This document shows, piece after piece, positions 10,590 to 23,092 of a DNA stretch of 64,000 nucleotides (its first letter is position 1; each line of letters begins with the position of its first letter). Below the pieces are notes generated by a model. It worked only from the letters and a program-made list of their open reading frames with translations. It did not search any database and had not been told where the DNA came from. The position numbers were made by a program, and so were the translations under genes. The stretch comes from Aphelenchoides besseyi (taxonomy: Eukaryota > Nematoda > Chromadorea > Rhabditida > Aphelenchoididae), in the NCBI GenBank assembly GCA_024699855.1, contig JAMPIQ010000001.1, positions 9,362,001 through 9,426,000 on the forward strand. The letters are read 5' to 3'.

Positions 10590-13500
10590 TCTGTAGAAAT
10601 CGATTGAAAGCTTGTTGTCAACTTGTTCACAGCTTTTAACCAACTGAAAGTCTTTTCATTTCACATTTGTAATTCACGATAATCGAAGATCACGACAAGT
10701 AGCGACTGACTGATATTCACGGGTGGCCCAAATGAATGTTAATTTTCGGCATTTGATCAAAAAAACGTTGAAGAAAGATATCAACTAATGGACTCGAAAT
10801 AAGTAGTCGGAGATCATTAGAATCGTAAAGAGGGTCTAAGTGATGAGTTAATGACTATTGGCACGCTTTTTAGCAAACATTGTCACAATGTTTGCGCAAT
10901 AATGAATGCCATTAGAGAGAATGACTCATCCCAATTGACATCATCTGAAGAGCTTCGAAATTTCAGTTTAACGTTTTTGTCACGATCATTTTGAAATTCA
11001 AGCCACTCGTTTGTCCGTTGCAATTCAACAGATGATTTATGGAACGCTCAGATCGGCTGTCGAAGAGGAGGCGGATCGGAGGGGCGGCGCCAAAAAAGTT
11101 CGAGTCGGGCACCTGCAAAGTCGTGGACTCGATTTCCGTTTGAATGTTGACGTTTACAATACGAAGACCGTGACAAGTGAGTACATTGAGCGCCAAGTGC
11201 ATTCAAAGATATTCGACGTCAACTCGTAACAACATACGTCTGGAGACAACTGAGCTCTTGCTTCCAAAAACAACGAAAACATTGGGAATGAAACCAAACG
11301 GTCATTCTGTTTTCCAGTCGCCTTCGAGCTTCTGATTCACCGTTGGCGTACAAAAATTCGGACAACAAAACGAAATCCGTTTCGAAGTTTGACATTTCCG
11401 ACGACTCAGCAGAAACCGTAGGCTGCGGACAGAAATCAAAACAAAAAGAGAAATTAGTCATTTTCCTGTCTGCGGCGATTTCTTTTGAATTCGCTGCCCA
11501 CCGGCTGCAAATTTTACTATCAAACAAAAAACTTAACTCGCTCATTGACAGCGTATTGTCGGTCACGAGCCTACGAATCGAATGGCATCTCGTAAATGCC
11601 AAAAGCGAACATTAAATTCCGAAGGACATTAACGAGAATCATGAACAGCAGAGGTTTCGGTAGAGATCGGTTAATTGGCCAATAAAAGTGGACCTCAATT
11701 CGTGAATTCGAGATCGTACCACTCCTGGAACTCCATCTCTTCGCTGACGCCAGTTTTTTCGAATCACTCAACTGAACTCGACGTCGATAAATCACAAAGC
11801 TCTCGACCGTCGAACAGCCGCGCGAACTCGAATTCTCGTCATTTGGCCGCTCGATCCGCGCCCAAAATTAACGATCTTGGTCCCCGTGCCATCGGAAACG
11901 TTTTGGTAGAAATCAAAACACATCTGAAGAGGAGATTCCTTCTCTCGACCAGCCAAATGCACCGAAGCGCATTTTTGAGTTTCCGTTTTACTGTTTCGCT
12001 CTTTCGAACCTTCCAACGAAGTGAATGAATAATCGGCTGTCTTCTTTTGGCAGATGACTGTTACTCTCGGTAAGAAACATTCCACGAAACACACTGGTCA
12101 CTTGAACGCGAAGCTTTTAAACAAAAAGAGTGAAGATTCCCGAAGCAATAAACAAAAAACAACTTCGATTTCTTACTCATTACAAAGTCGAGAATTTAAA
12201 CGTGAACTCCAGTGAAATTAGCTGCTCGCAAAGTCGAAGGCAAACAAACGGAACGTCGAAGAAGATCGATTTCGCTCAGTGAACTTCGACTAAGCACCGT
12301 TTTAATCGCCGGAGCAGCAGTTTGATCATCACGTAAAAACTCGTAAGATTCTCCGAATCGTACTGATCTTCTCGTTATGACAGAAATGAAGTGATTGGGC
12401 GGTTAGAACACGACGGAAGCAAAAATAAACGCCCCAAAACTCCTAAATGACGAATAACAGGCGCTCGACAAAAAACTGCGAACGGCTGGTCGCCAAAACG
12501 GCTGTCCATCTCGTTGCTGTTCGCCGTAATCAAACTCGTAACCACATTCTTAATGACAACAGACGGGAACATGAATTCAGAGGTCAACAAGTTGAAATCG
12601 GAACATAAACGCGAAGTTTGAGGTCCACAGCCGTTGACTTTGTTTCCGATTTCTCGCGTGTTTTCGGACCCATACATTCACATGCTTTCACGTCCTTCAG
12701 TCCGAACTTTCGGAAGCTCGAAAACACTCTCGATCCAAACGGACACAACCGCTAAAATCCGTGGGGCGAGCGGTGGGATCGAAATGGCAAAAAACGATGC
12801 CGTCGAGCAGTTGCAGCTGAACACACAAAAACAAGTCAACCGATTGAATGGAGGTTTGGCCGATTGATCCTGCGCTCTACCGGTCGACTGACTGTTGTGT
12901 TCAAAGATAACCGTTTAAGTGCTAATCAATGTGGAACATAAACTTGTGAATTTGTTCTCTTCCGACCCATTAGTTTTGCTTTCGCTCGAATGTCATAAAA
13001 TCGGAACCTCTTTTGTTCAATGGCCGAGATAATTGACAATAAAAGAACGCGCGAACGACAACTGTTCGTACTCCAAACTCAATGCAAATTCGACGGCCAT
13101 CGTATAAAAGTCGGCAGTCGCGTTTGAACGTTTTTATCAATTGACGCGCGTTTATTCCAAACTCCCTCACTAATCCCTTGTTTGTCCAATGGTGGTCATC
13201 GCGAATGCGGTAAATTCATTTGATTCCAAAACTATCATGACTTATCGCTGAGTTCACGTCCAATTCGAATTGAGCAGCCGAATTGACGAAGACAAATCGC
13301 AGCAATTGGGCGGATGGCAAATGCATGAAACAAGAATCAATTTACACGACCATTTGGATTAATTGAAGTCGGGAGCTTCGAGAGCCGCAACGTCTCAAGT
13401 CGAGACAAATGGCAGTGGATAGCAGTTTTTTGCTGCACCTCAAAAGCCTATCAGCTTATTCGAACGCAACTTTTTCCAGCGAGATTCACAGAAGACTTTT

Positions 13501-14997
13501 GATTTCAGTCTAGAATGAAAAGTTTTCAGCGACATCTCTTGACCCGAATAATTGAACAAAACGAATCGAAGAGATATCGGGAGTTGGAAACACTTGTGTT
13601 CGTAGGTGTCGCCATTCCAAGGACCTCATGGCACCTTGCGAGCGTAATCTCGTGTATTCGTTCACGGCCAATTGAACGGCAAAACGCAACAACCGCAAAT
13701 TTGTCTCCGCAGTTTCCGGTCATTCGAAACCAAACGGTTGGATTTTCACGCAGAATCCCAATCGTCCGCTAATTGCCGTCGTCCACGAAAACCAAAAATG
13801 CAGAACTGAAAAAGCACACAATAAACTTCGAAGAAGAGCGCAAACAAAATTGCGTAAACCTTTTTGGCTTTTAAATCCGATTTCGCGTTTCAGTGCGCAA
13901 GTCAAACAAACGGCGCAAAATTTGAATGCCCACTTTCACGCTCGTTAGACCAACTTACTCATTTGAAAGCTCAAACAGTCGGGAAAGTGACCTTAGCGCA
14001 TCTTTTATTAATTCCCGTAGCTCATGGCGACCAATTGACGTAAAGTTATTTAAAGTTCCGTCTTTAGAAGTTTGCGCAATTGACTTTCTTAATCGCTTTT
14101 GGGGCGAGAGGGCAAAAGGCATCGACAAGAACGTGGATGAACAGAAGACACTTAAGGTAAAGGTCGTTGTTGTGCAACAGGTTATTGGAAAACGCCATCT
14201 GTCAAGAAAGATCACATAAAATCTGAGGCATAACATGTGATGGACACGAAAACAATCTGAATTCCTCAGATGACTTCTGACCAAAATCGTCTGGAAGTTA
14301 CCATTGACAAGAAGATCCAACAGAATCCATAATTTCCGTGCAGTTGACGTTTAAAAGCACAAAGATGAACAAACTCGTGAAGATCGGCATTATTCTGCTC
14401 ACAATTTTCACCATCCGGTTTGTTCAACGGCAATAACCGTAACGTTGAGAACCAGAAAATTGCGCAGAAGAGCGTTTAGAACGGAAAACACGATCCGTTT
14501 GGATTGTTGAAGCGGAAGCAAGAGGCTCGAATGATTAGAGCGTGAATTCAAAGCTTCAAAAAACAAACCGAATTCTGTTTATCTTTCACACCTTTTCGTA
14601 CGTTTCGCAGTTCGACCGCAAATCCACCGGACATTGCAATTTGCGTGGTCGAAATTGGGTCAATTAGACTAAAAAACAACACTCAAAACGCGCCCTCCTT
14701 CTTCCTTATTCCATCATCGACTTCTTTCGAATGAACGACTCCGCTGATCGAAGCCAATTGAACGTCCGTCGAATCGGTTGGTCAACGTCGATTGAATTCG
14801 AAAATTGCGATCAATAGTCGAGATCCACTCGTTCTTTTGTCGTCTTCCGCATTTGAAAGCTCTTGATTGCCGAATCGGTGCGAAAAGCGGAAGATCGTGT
14901 TTATTAGCTAACGACGTGAATATGTTTGTTTGTATCTCAATAAATACAGACATTGAACTGTTTTTCTGGTTACCCGCAGCTCCCAGTCTCCAGATGT
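10590..14997. other. Long region without a convincing gene
   Basis: 4.4 kb upstream of the integrin-like gene. Many open frames of 60-127 codons occur on both strands (for example 11219-11602 minus and 13926-14219 plus). None shows a recognisable domain, consistent splice signals or codon pattern. It may be regulatory sequence for the integrin-like gene, an unrecognised non-coding RNA locus, or decayed sequence. Confidence 0.4.
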
Positions 14998-16460
14998 TTA
15001 GTTGAAATACCATGGACGATCTTTGGCTTCAGATCTCGTGATTTCAGCCAACCGCTCTTCTTCTTTCTTCAACGACTCTCGTTCTTCTTTGAAATTCGAT
15101 GCTTCGATTAAACGTTTGCCAAAGTTCTTCCCACAGATTGATGAGTCGAAAAATCGACGGAAGTCAGGAACTACGTTTTGTTGCTTTTGATGAATCGCTT
15201 CACAGAGTTGACAACCCTCTTCGGCATGCCAATATTCGAACGGAACTCGACGATGGGTTTTGGTCCACTCAAAGAAACGACGATACTCAGTCAAATTACT
15301 CGCCGTCTTCTGAAGATACTCAGCCAATGCCTTCGGAGATTCGAAGTCACTGGCAGCCACGTACCTAAATTAATTGGCATCAAGAAAAAGTTATCCAATG
15401 AACTTACGAGTCCGCTGGAAAAACCGATGGAACAACGGCGCGTGTTAAAGTTACCGGAACAATCAACTCGTTGAGATGAAAAAACTTCTCGGTTATGTAT
15501 TCAGGACACACTGCATTCTCGAATGCAAAGTAGAAGAAGTGATCATCTAAATGGAATGTAAAACAAATCGAAACAATCAAAAACAACCAAGAACTCGACT
15601 TAAGCATTTGGTTGACTTGCAATTCATATTCTGACTACAGCGCCCGATTGATGTCAAGTTCATATGTTTGTGCAGTTCATTCAAATAAGATTCTCTTTTC
15701 GACCATGTATCGCAATGGCTGACCGCTGTAACCGCCAACTTCTTCTTTTTCTTGATTTTCTCATCAATCTAAGAACATATCTTGAAGCCAACTGATGAGT
15801 TTACCTCTTCCTGTGACCATATTTGCTTTTCAGTTTCGGTACCATCTAATGGACGAAAATAACCGTAGGGTAGAAATATTGTTGATGCCGTTCGATAAGT
15901 GAGAGTTGCGTTGAAATAATCCGCTCGAAGATCATCCGCTCTTCCCTCCAAAAAATACGATTGATTTGGTCCTTCACGTGTGAAGAACACGCGCAGTTGG
16001 TCGAAACGTTCCGGTGGCAAATCGCTGAGATTCGTGTGTCGTGCATGAAAGACGATTGCTCGTGCCTTGCTGACCAGTGAACGATTTTCTGTATGCTCGC
16101 ATTTGTGTTTACAGTGCGGGAAATGTCGAATGAACTCAGAAATATGGTTGTGATGAAAGAACTCAGTCCAATGGACGATAATTGGAACTTCCGATTCAAT
16201 CGACTTAGTTGCCGTCAAGTTAGTTTTGACCAAGTCCTAAAACGGTTCGATCAAACAGCGTATCAACCGAATAAAACCTGAATAAAAAACATTTTTGTAT
16301 GCAAGGAATAGGCAGTTGAAAGTACAAAAAATAAAACGAATAACAAGATTAACGAAAACTGTTTTAGGAAGTTCGATCCTTTATTTCCGCTCTTGTCATC
16401 TGAATTCTCTTCTGCATCCAAATCGTCGGTTGGAATCTGATGGTAAACAATCTTGTTCAT
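14998..16460 (-). CDS. Alpha-1,3-fucosyltransferase (GT10), copy 1
   Basis: A Golgi type II membrane enzyme expected to transfer fucose from GDP-fucose to glycan GlcNAc. Exon 1 (ATG 16460) encodes a cytosolic N-terminus and a signal anchor (FSLILLFVLFFVLSTAYSL). It is spliced in phase 0 to the stem and Rossmann-type core (VHWTEFF, RAIVFHARHTNLSDLP, VFFTREGPNQS). A later exon carries the family signature FYFAFENAVCPEYITEKFF, involved in GDP-fucose binding. The C-terminal exon has FEYWHAEEGCQLCEAIH and ends in a Lys/Glu-rich helix; stop at 14998-15000. Introns are 36-50 nt, one with an atypical GTCGAG donor. A tandem paralogue lies at 19757-21273. An alternative first exon may lie at 16620-16742. 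Confidence 0.9.
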
Positions 16461-16617
16461 AACTCGAAACAAAAAAGCCAACACATTTTGTTTCCGTTTT
16501 TACTCGAAAGTCTCACAGAGATCAAAAACGAGCGCTTGTGTAGTCGAAACTCTCTTTTGGGAAGTTACAATAAAGATCAAATTGAGGCAAATAGAATCGT
16601 TTCTATCAAAGCTCACC

Positions 16618-16742
16618 AGATCGAAAGTTTCCAGATGACTGATTAGATTTGGACGATACGTGTAACACGTGTAGATGGTGAATCCAATAACTGAAAGTAG
16701 AAGCAAATGTCGTTTTGTTAAACGCAACAACCACTCCAACAT
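16618..16742 (-). CDS. Candidate alternative first exon of fucosyltransferase copy 1
   Basis: ATG at 16742 opens a frame with a short basic N-terminus and a hydrophobic anchor (HLLLLSVIGFTIYTCYTY). It runs to a GTGAGC donor in phase 0 near 16618. The core exon acceptor at about 16234 is also phase 0, so this exon could replace the MNKIV exon and give the same catalytic domain a different membrane anchor. It resembles the first exon of copy 2 (basic residues then a run of Leu ending GFT). It could instead be a relic of a duplicated gene. Transcript data would decide. Confidence 0.4.
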
Positions 16743-17007
16743 TCCGATCAACAAGTTTGCTTTTGTGTGATAATATCAAGTGTTGTGTGGGTATTAAGAT
16801 AAGAGCGTAGCATTTGAATGTTAAATTATGCAAAATCTCTGATCGTTCTTTTTAACTCAAACAAGTTTATGTCGACCGTGTAATTCTTGAGTTTATTGTT
16901 GAACACATCAACTAAGTTTACAATAGTGTTATGGAGATTAAGAACACTTTTAACTTGAAAAAGAAGCTCATTGGGAGGTTTAGAGCTGTGGAAATGATTT
17001 GTGACAA

Positions 17008-18087
17008 TCACAAGGTTGTTTCTTCAATCTCAACAAAAGTACTGATGATTTCGTACGAGTAATCGAGGAAAGATTTTTTAGCATTATCGATACATTCGTT
17101 CTAAACAGAAACTATTTCAACCTTAAGTTTCCTTCTACTCACGTCGAAGATCATATCCACGCACAAAAAGATGTAAAGCAAGAGAAGGAACAGAGTAATT
17201 TCGAGCAAAAATGGACGCCTAAAAACTCGATTATAAAACTCCTGTTGCCGTGACTAACCGTGGGCTCAACGATTCATCAAATTTCGAATACAATTCATCT
17301 TCTTCCAAACTCGATTCAATCACATCAGAACCAAACTTCGATTCATTCGCTTTCAAACCCAATTCATTTACTATCAAAGTCGGTTCATTAATTTCCGAAC
17401 TCACTTCAACAGTGATTCCAGTATTAATTTTTGCATCCAACTTTGAATTCATTTCCGACGTCAGAGCTGAAGCTCGCTTTGAGATTGTCTCTAATGTTGG
17501 ATCTGACGTTATTTGTGATTCAAACTCTGAATCGGATTCCGAAGTTGGGTCCGATTCCGACTCAGAATCTGAAGTCTGGTCTGAATCCGACTCTGAAGTC
17601 AGATTTGAATTCGAATTTGTTTCCGACTCTGACGACGATTCACTCGACTCTTCTTCAACATGACTGCTCCGAATTGTTTCCTCGGAACCAGCGTTGATTC
17701 GGACTTCAGAAACGATTTGAACATCTTTACCAGGCTGTACGATCTTTTCTTCAGCTTCGTACTAAAATTTCAATTGTAACTTTTATACGAATGATTCAAG
17801 TTTACCTGCAAGTATAATATTGGTTGACCATCTGGTGATTCGGCGGAAGTTTTGTCTACGACGAAAATGGCGTTTGGAAATCTGCCGTTGAGCATTTTGT
17901 TGAGACTTTCAGTGTTGTACGGTTCCTGGAAGTTTATCTTGTAGACTCCGGGTGGGTATTTCGCCGATCTGAAGGCCTCGTGCAGTGCAGCTTCTGGTTC
18001 CGATGCTTTAATGCCCAAATTGAGATGGACAGACGATGATCCTCGAAGATCCAACCCAATCATCATTTTTGTAGCGTACGACGTCAT
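17008..18087 (-). CDS. Acidic, Ser/Glu-rich single-pass membrane protein, unrecognised
   Basis: ATG at 18087 directly follows TGCTGTTCCAG, which could be a 5' UTR intron or a trans-splice acceptor. The first about 95 residues look folded (SYATKMMIGLDLRGSS onward) but match no family I know. A long low-complexity segment of Ser, Glu, Asp and Thr follows (about residues 125-250). Near the C-terminus is a membrane helix (LEITLFLLLLYIFLCV), then a short tail ending at TGA 17008-17010. A minus-strand AATAAA lies at 16892-16897. It is divergent from another acidic single-pass protein at 18654, 566 bp away. Topology and role unknown. Confidence 0.65.
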
Positions 18088-18653
18088 CTGGAACAGCAAA
18101 ATAGAAAAGACTGGAAAGCAAACTCTTTGACACACGCAGCTAAGAATCCAACTTTGACTATTAATGAACGGAATTTGGCGTCTTTTATCAGACTCCACCT
18201 ACCAGCAAGCTGGCAGTAAAATCTCTAACGCGCAATGAAAAGGACGCTGACAAACAAAGGATGAGTTTGTACGACCCTAAAAATCTCCGCTCTCTCATTT
18301 CTCTCCTCATCAGGCAGTCACACGACTGTTGATTGGCAACTCGACTGTTTTTTGCTATTGCGTTTTCAGAGAAAAGGCGCCATGTTGACTGCGCGTTTCT
18401 GCGGGGCCAAACGCGAATGGCTTGGTCAAAGATCGAAGAGCGCAGTTAACCGCGAGGCTTTTCTCATTAGTTGCATCGGAAAACAAAGACGTTTTTGCAG
18501 TCGCTCAAGCAGCTTGTTTGGTAGGCGGTTTAATGAACGCTGAGAAATCTGCTTTACCCTAAGTTATTCTATAAAAAGTCGTTCACACTTTGATTTTACG
18601 TTCATTCTTACACCCGATTGTTTAGACGCCCGTTCACCTCAACAACGACAACG
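18088..18653. promoter_or_regulatory. Divergent promoter region
   Basis: 566 bp separates the two acidic membrane-protein genes, transcribed away from each other. A TATA-like TCTATAAAA lies near 18570, about 85 nt before the plus-strand ATG. Confidence 0.35.
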
Positions 18654-19571
18654 ATGTGCACTCCTTCTGACAACAACGCAAATGTTCAAATCGAAGAGAG
18701 TCAACGAGACGTGCGTTAACGGAGTGATTTCGCTTTTGATTTCGAAATTTTTAGGGCGATTTATCGGCGGAGTGGTTGGTGGAGGACGAGTACGACCGTT
18801 TAAGCGATCATCGAAGCAGTGAAATGTCCGAAAAGTCGCTTATCGTCGAGTATGTCGATCGTTCGGATATTGAGTTAAGCTCGTACAAATATAGCGATTC
18901 GGAAGATGAAGACGTAAAAGTTGTTATTGAGTTGGAAGAGGACGAAACACAGTCCGAGTCCGAAGAACAACCGGATTCGGCTGCAACTCCAGCACTGGCC
19001 GTGACTCCAGCACCAACCGCAACTCCAGTTTCAATCGCAACTTCCGAGGCAACGGCGACTCCACTAGTCGGTTCTTTCGCCGATCTAAAACAAGAGGTCC
19101 TATCCTCTTACCGCGGCGTGTTCTTGTTCTTGTCAATCTTGGTTGTCATTGTTGCCGTTTTCATCTTTGTAATGCCTACGAGTAAGTATCAAAATTTAAA
19201 TCGAAGCTTTCAACTCTTTATTTCAGTCTCGGCTTTCTTTGTTCAAGTAGAAAAAGGAAAATTGGTAACTGATGTACACTCAAAATGTATTGTAATTTGA
19301 ACGTTTAGGCGATTCAGGTGAACAGTCTGTTGCAAGAGGAGATCGCTCATTTGAAATCGGAATTGACACAATGTAAAACGGTAAACATTAAAAGAATTAT
19401 ATCGTAGGTAAACTGATTGGATTTCAGAGCTGCAAAGTTGAACAAACGGTTGAAGAACCGATGAAAGTTTTCAACATCGGAAAGTTCTTGGGACGCTGCT
19501 TCAACATGCGCTTTAAAGGTCTTCAACGCCTAGGATTGGTATCGTCTGCTCCGTTGAAAGTCTGCGTTTAA
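18654..19571 (+). CDS. Acidic single-pass membrane protein with a C-terminal coiled coil, unrecognised
   Basis: Five exons joined by introns of about 44-47 nt (donors GTGCGT, GTAAGT, GTAACT, GTAAAC). Residues 1-85 are acidic and Ser-rich. Then comes an Ala/Thr/Pro linker with repeated ATP-type units, a membrane helix (GVFLFLSILVVIVAVFIFVM), a Leu/Glu/Lys helix likely to form a coiled coil, and a basic C-terminus with several Cys. Stop TAA at 19569-19571. The arrangement of an acidic side, one helix and a coiled coil resembles many nematode orphan type II membrane proteins. I cannot assign a function. Confidence 0.65.
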
Positions 19572-19756
19572 GGGAAAGCAGCTGCCACGATTTTCAATCA
19601 TAATCGGGTAATTCATCCAAAATTGTTTTCTAATCTTCGTTACATTCTTTTTTTGTATGTTCAAAACACAAGTGTCTTCGTTTTTACATTCTTCACAATA
19701 AACGTCTTCAAAAACAGTCTTGTATTTATAAACAATTAATCTAAAAAACCTGTTTC

Positions 19757-21273
19757 TCAATCGTAGTGGACTTTTCGCTTCTGTTCGTTTGTAGCCATGT
19801 ACTTCGCTAGTTTCTGCTCCTCATTTTCAAGTGTTTGTCGGTAGGCAATTGATCGTGGCGCGTAAGCTAACATCTCTGCATACCCTAGCGAACAAACACT
19901 CGTGTCGAAATATTGTTTGAAATCTTCAATTTCTCGTTTCTCATTTCGATGTATGATTGCACACAGCTGACAACCATTATCTGGGTGCCAATACTCGAAA
20001 GGTGCTCGACGATAATGTTTCGTCCACGCAAAATATCTAAACCGAAAAGTCGATGTTATTTCTCCGTTAACTCACTTTTTGTATTCGTTAGGATCAGCGG
20101 CCAGTTGATGCAAATAATAAGCCAAGTCTTTTGCAGAACTGAATTCGTTAGCTGCAATGTAAGCATCTCGAGGAATCCATGAAGGCATGACGGCTCGAGA
20201 CAAAACAATTGGAACAATTAAATCAGTCATTCTGAAGAACTTCTCGGTCGTATACTCGGGACAAACGGCATTTTCAAATGACAAATAGAAGAAGTGTTCT
20301 TCTGTTAAACAAATCTGATCCAAACCTTCATGTTGAATAACATACCCTCCAATTTGGATAAACACTCTTTCGACAGGCAATCGGTATTCTTGTTGCAACG
20401 TCCAATCGAAGTTACTTTCATGTGATGCTGAAGTGCTCGCGTGTAGATCTCTCGCTTACTCCACGTATCACAATGACTGACCGCAATCAACGCCAATTTC
20501 GACTTCTTGGCTATTCGCTCATCAATCTAGACGAAGATTAAATCAATCGAATGTTATATACCTGTTCATCGGTCCAAATATCTGCTTCACTTTCTGTTCC
20601 ATCTAATTCCCGTAAAGTCGCATATGGCAAATAGACATCGCTATTCGTTCGATATGTAATTGTCGCGTTAAAGTAGTTCGGGCGTAGTTGCTGTGGCTGT
20701 CCATTTAAAAAAAACGATTGATTCGGTCCTTCTCGAGTGAACAACACACGAAGTTGATTTGGATTATCGGGTGGTAGATCGCTGAGATTCGTGTGTCGTG
20801 CATGAAAGATGATTGCTCGGGCCTGCGAAAGAAATTGGCGATCTTCAGTGTGAACACATTCAAATTCGCAATTCGGAAAGTGTCGAATAAACTCACGAAT
20901 GTGGTTTTCGTGAAAAAACGGAGTCCAATGGACGACCAGTGGAATTCCTGCCTGTAGTTTCTCAAAAATCTCGACAGTCGTTGCTTCGGTTGGATGAATA
21001 TCGTCGTCTTTGAGAAGTTGAATTGCAGCCTGCGACTTCTGATTGAGTTTAACAGCCCGAACTACCTACTTTGTCAACGTTTGTCATGAAGGAAGTTTTA
21101 GCAAACGGCAAACCAAAAAACTGACCGCCTTTTGATACCTCATGCCCCAAAAGGTTTTTGACAATCAGCACAACCAAATTCAATGTGAATCCGAGTATCA
21201 GCAACAGGAACACTCGTTTCCATAAGGCTCCGTAACGAATCAAGTTACAAAGCGTTGTCTCGTCAACACTCAT
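19757..21273 (-). CDS. Alpha-1,3-fucosyltransferase (GT10), copy 2
   Basis: ATG at 21273 opens a short cytosolic segment and a signal anchor (VFLLLILGFTLNLVVLIV). A roughly 100-nt intron joins it in phase 0 to the stem. The core repeats the features of copy 1: VHWTPFFHENHI, RAIIFHARHTNLSDLP, VLFTREGPNQSFF, the FYLSFENAVCPEYTTEKFF signature, and FEYWHPDNGCQLCAIIH. The stop is at 19757-19759. It is clearly paralogous to the gene at 14998, with equivalent intron positions, so the pair arose by local duplication; two unrelated genes now lie between them. Acceptor specificity cannot be read from the sequence. Confidence 0.9.
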
Positions 21274-21606
21274 TTCAACTCAAAAATACCGCCGTTAAAA
21301 TTGATTCAGCATTTAAATTGACTGCCGTTTTCGTGCTGTTTTCCTTTCTTTAGTTGTCGTCATTTCGGACTTTTTTGGGGAGTCAAACTTATCTCAGAGC
21401 TATCGACTAATAAGCGAACTCAGACATCCGGTCGACCTCCGCAATCTCCGCTGTTTATCGCCGATTTCCGTAAATTCGTCGATTTCAATTCAATAGTTTG
21501 AAACATTTTATTCTCATCTATAAAAGTGGAATAATTTAACAAATTGAGTACCAAAAATGGATCAGAGATCGTGGTTAACTCGTTTGCTTTCTCTTCGGAC
21601 GTCGAC

Positions 21607-22293
21607 TCACAGAAGCGTTTGTTCGATCATGATTTCTTCGTAACCGTGTGGTGGAACAACCGTTGTGTTCCGAAAGTGAACATCCAAAATCGACTCAGAA
21701 CCCGTAAATACCAGTGGGTAGACTTGACCACGAACAGAGTTCACGGTAATCGGCAAGCACTGTCCATTACGATAGAACTTTAAGTCTACGTGATCAAAGG
21801 TTACGGTCTAAATAATGTTTTCGTGTTTGTCTGAAACTTCCCAGCTCACAACAGAGTCACCTTCTGTAGGCGGAGCATCGACTTTGCCCAAAAGTTGCCC
21901 GTTTTCCCATACTTCACCGTTGTTTTGTAAGAACCAAGAGTCCGTCAGCACCGGAACTCGCTCCAAATCAGCCGAACGATGAGCCACGCCGATGCCCCAA
22001 ATACCACCGTTCTGTGTTATATCAACTTGAAAATATGCTTTGTTCTGTACAATCGGAGCGGTTCCCAAGGCTCCACCAGTGCCGCATATTCGCGTACAGT
22101 TCTTAAGCAAAACAACATCGGGTCCTAAACACCAGAAGCTTATCACTTAAACAACCAAGTTCTTACCCATATGACTCGTACTCAGTTTAATGGCATTCGC
22201 TTCTTCTCTCAATTGTGCGTAACTCTGCGTTGCCGTATAACTCGGGCCCTGAACACACTCCAAACATTGTCGAAACGGAAAGAAATAGTGCAT
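21607..22293 (-). CDS. SPRY domain-containing protein 7
   Basis: ATG at 22293. Exon 1 encodes about 41 residues, then introns of about 43 nt interrupt the domain at two points; stop TGA at 21607-21609. The SPRYD7 hallmarks are in order: VVLLKNCTRICGTGGAL, the QNKAYFQVDI strand, GGIWGIGVAHRSADL, WFLQNNGEVWENGQLLGKV, EGDSV, VTFDHVDLKFYRNGQCL, and the terminal GYEEIMIEQTLL. Length (about 200 residues) matches the family. SPRY domains bind protein partners; the cellular role of SPRYD7 is poorly known. A minus-strand AATAAA is at 21507-21512. Confidence 0.88.
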
Positions 22294-22612
22294 GATCTTC
22301 AAATGAAATATCACTTTCAGTTTACAACTTTTGTTTTTAAATCAAAAGCAAAACAAAAGGATTCTCGGGGACAAAACAAAATGAGAGCGCACGCGCAGCT
22401 TCGAGCAGCAACTCGAGAGCAATTTCGAGGACGACTATCGGTCCCAAAGGCGCTGAAGGAAAACAGTTGAATGGTCGTCTTGTTCGGGGCCAAGAGCGAA
22501 AACAAAAAGCCGTGGCCCATGAACGCACAGGGCGGACTGCCGAAATGCCCTCGTAGTTCAATGTCGAGATGGACGCACCATTTCCGTCCGAAAACGAAAA
22601 CCACTTCGTTGT

Positions 22613-22897
22613 TTAAAATTTATGCTTCTCGTATGGTAGTCCTCTCCGTTTACCACTAATGATTGCAATTAGAAGAACTGACGTACTTAAGTGCAATTCT
22701 TTTGAAATTAGTCGCACTGCTAATTGTAAACAAGTGACTGCAATCACAAGAATCAAAAGTTCACACAGAACAAAAGCAGCCGCAAACTTTAAACGAGAGT
22801 GCCAATGAATAACTTTATGGTTCCAACTAATGGTCATCTTCTGATGTTGTGTGTTCATTGTTAGAAGTTTCATGCTTTTGGAGATTTTTGTTAACAT
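22613..22897 (-). CDS. Small putative membrane protein, unrecognised
   Basis: ATG at 22897 follows TATTATCTTTTAG, a good acceptor-like site. The frame encodes a polar N-terminus and one long hydrophobic helix (FAAAFVLCELLILVIAVTC). An in-frame intron of 45 nt starting GTACGT could remove the region after the helix, leaving about 80 residues. It sits between SPRYD7 and BAF with no recognisable homologue. Chance open frame is possible. Confidence 0.35.
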   Translation of the reverse strand: MLTKISKSMKLLTMNTQHQKMTISWNHKVIHWHSRLKFAAAFVLCELLILVIAVTCLQLAVRLISKELHLSTSVLLIAIISGKRRGLPYEKHKF

Positions 22898-23092
22898 CTA
22901 AAAGATAATAATGACTAATTTTTATGCAATATCCCTGTACAAAGCGGAGGTGACGTCTAGGCGCCAAACAAACGAATTCAAAATTGTTTGAGTTTGCACT
23001 TTTTTGGCTTTTTGGCGTAAACTGGTTAGCAGATTTTTTACGTCACAAGTCGATTTGAACCCTCTGATTCCTACTTTCAGATTCCCATTGCC

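Noticed and set aside
17250..17663. Plus-strand Ser/Asp-rich frame
   Set aside because: It is the reverse shadow of the Ser/Glu-rich segment of the minus-strand gene at 17008-18087.
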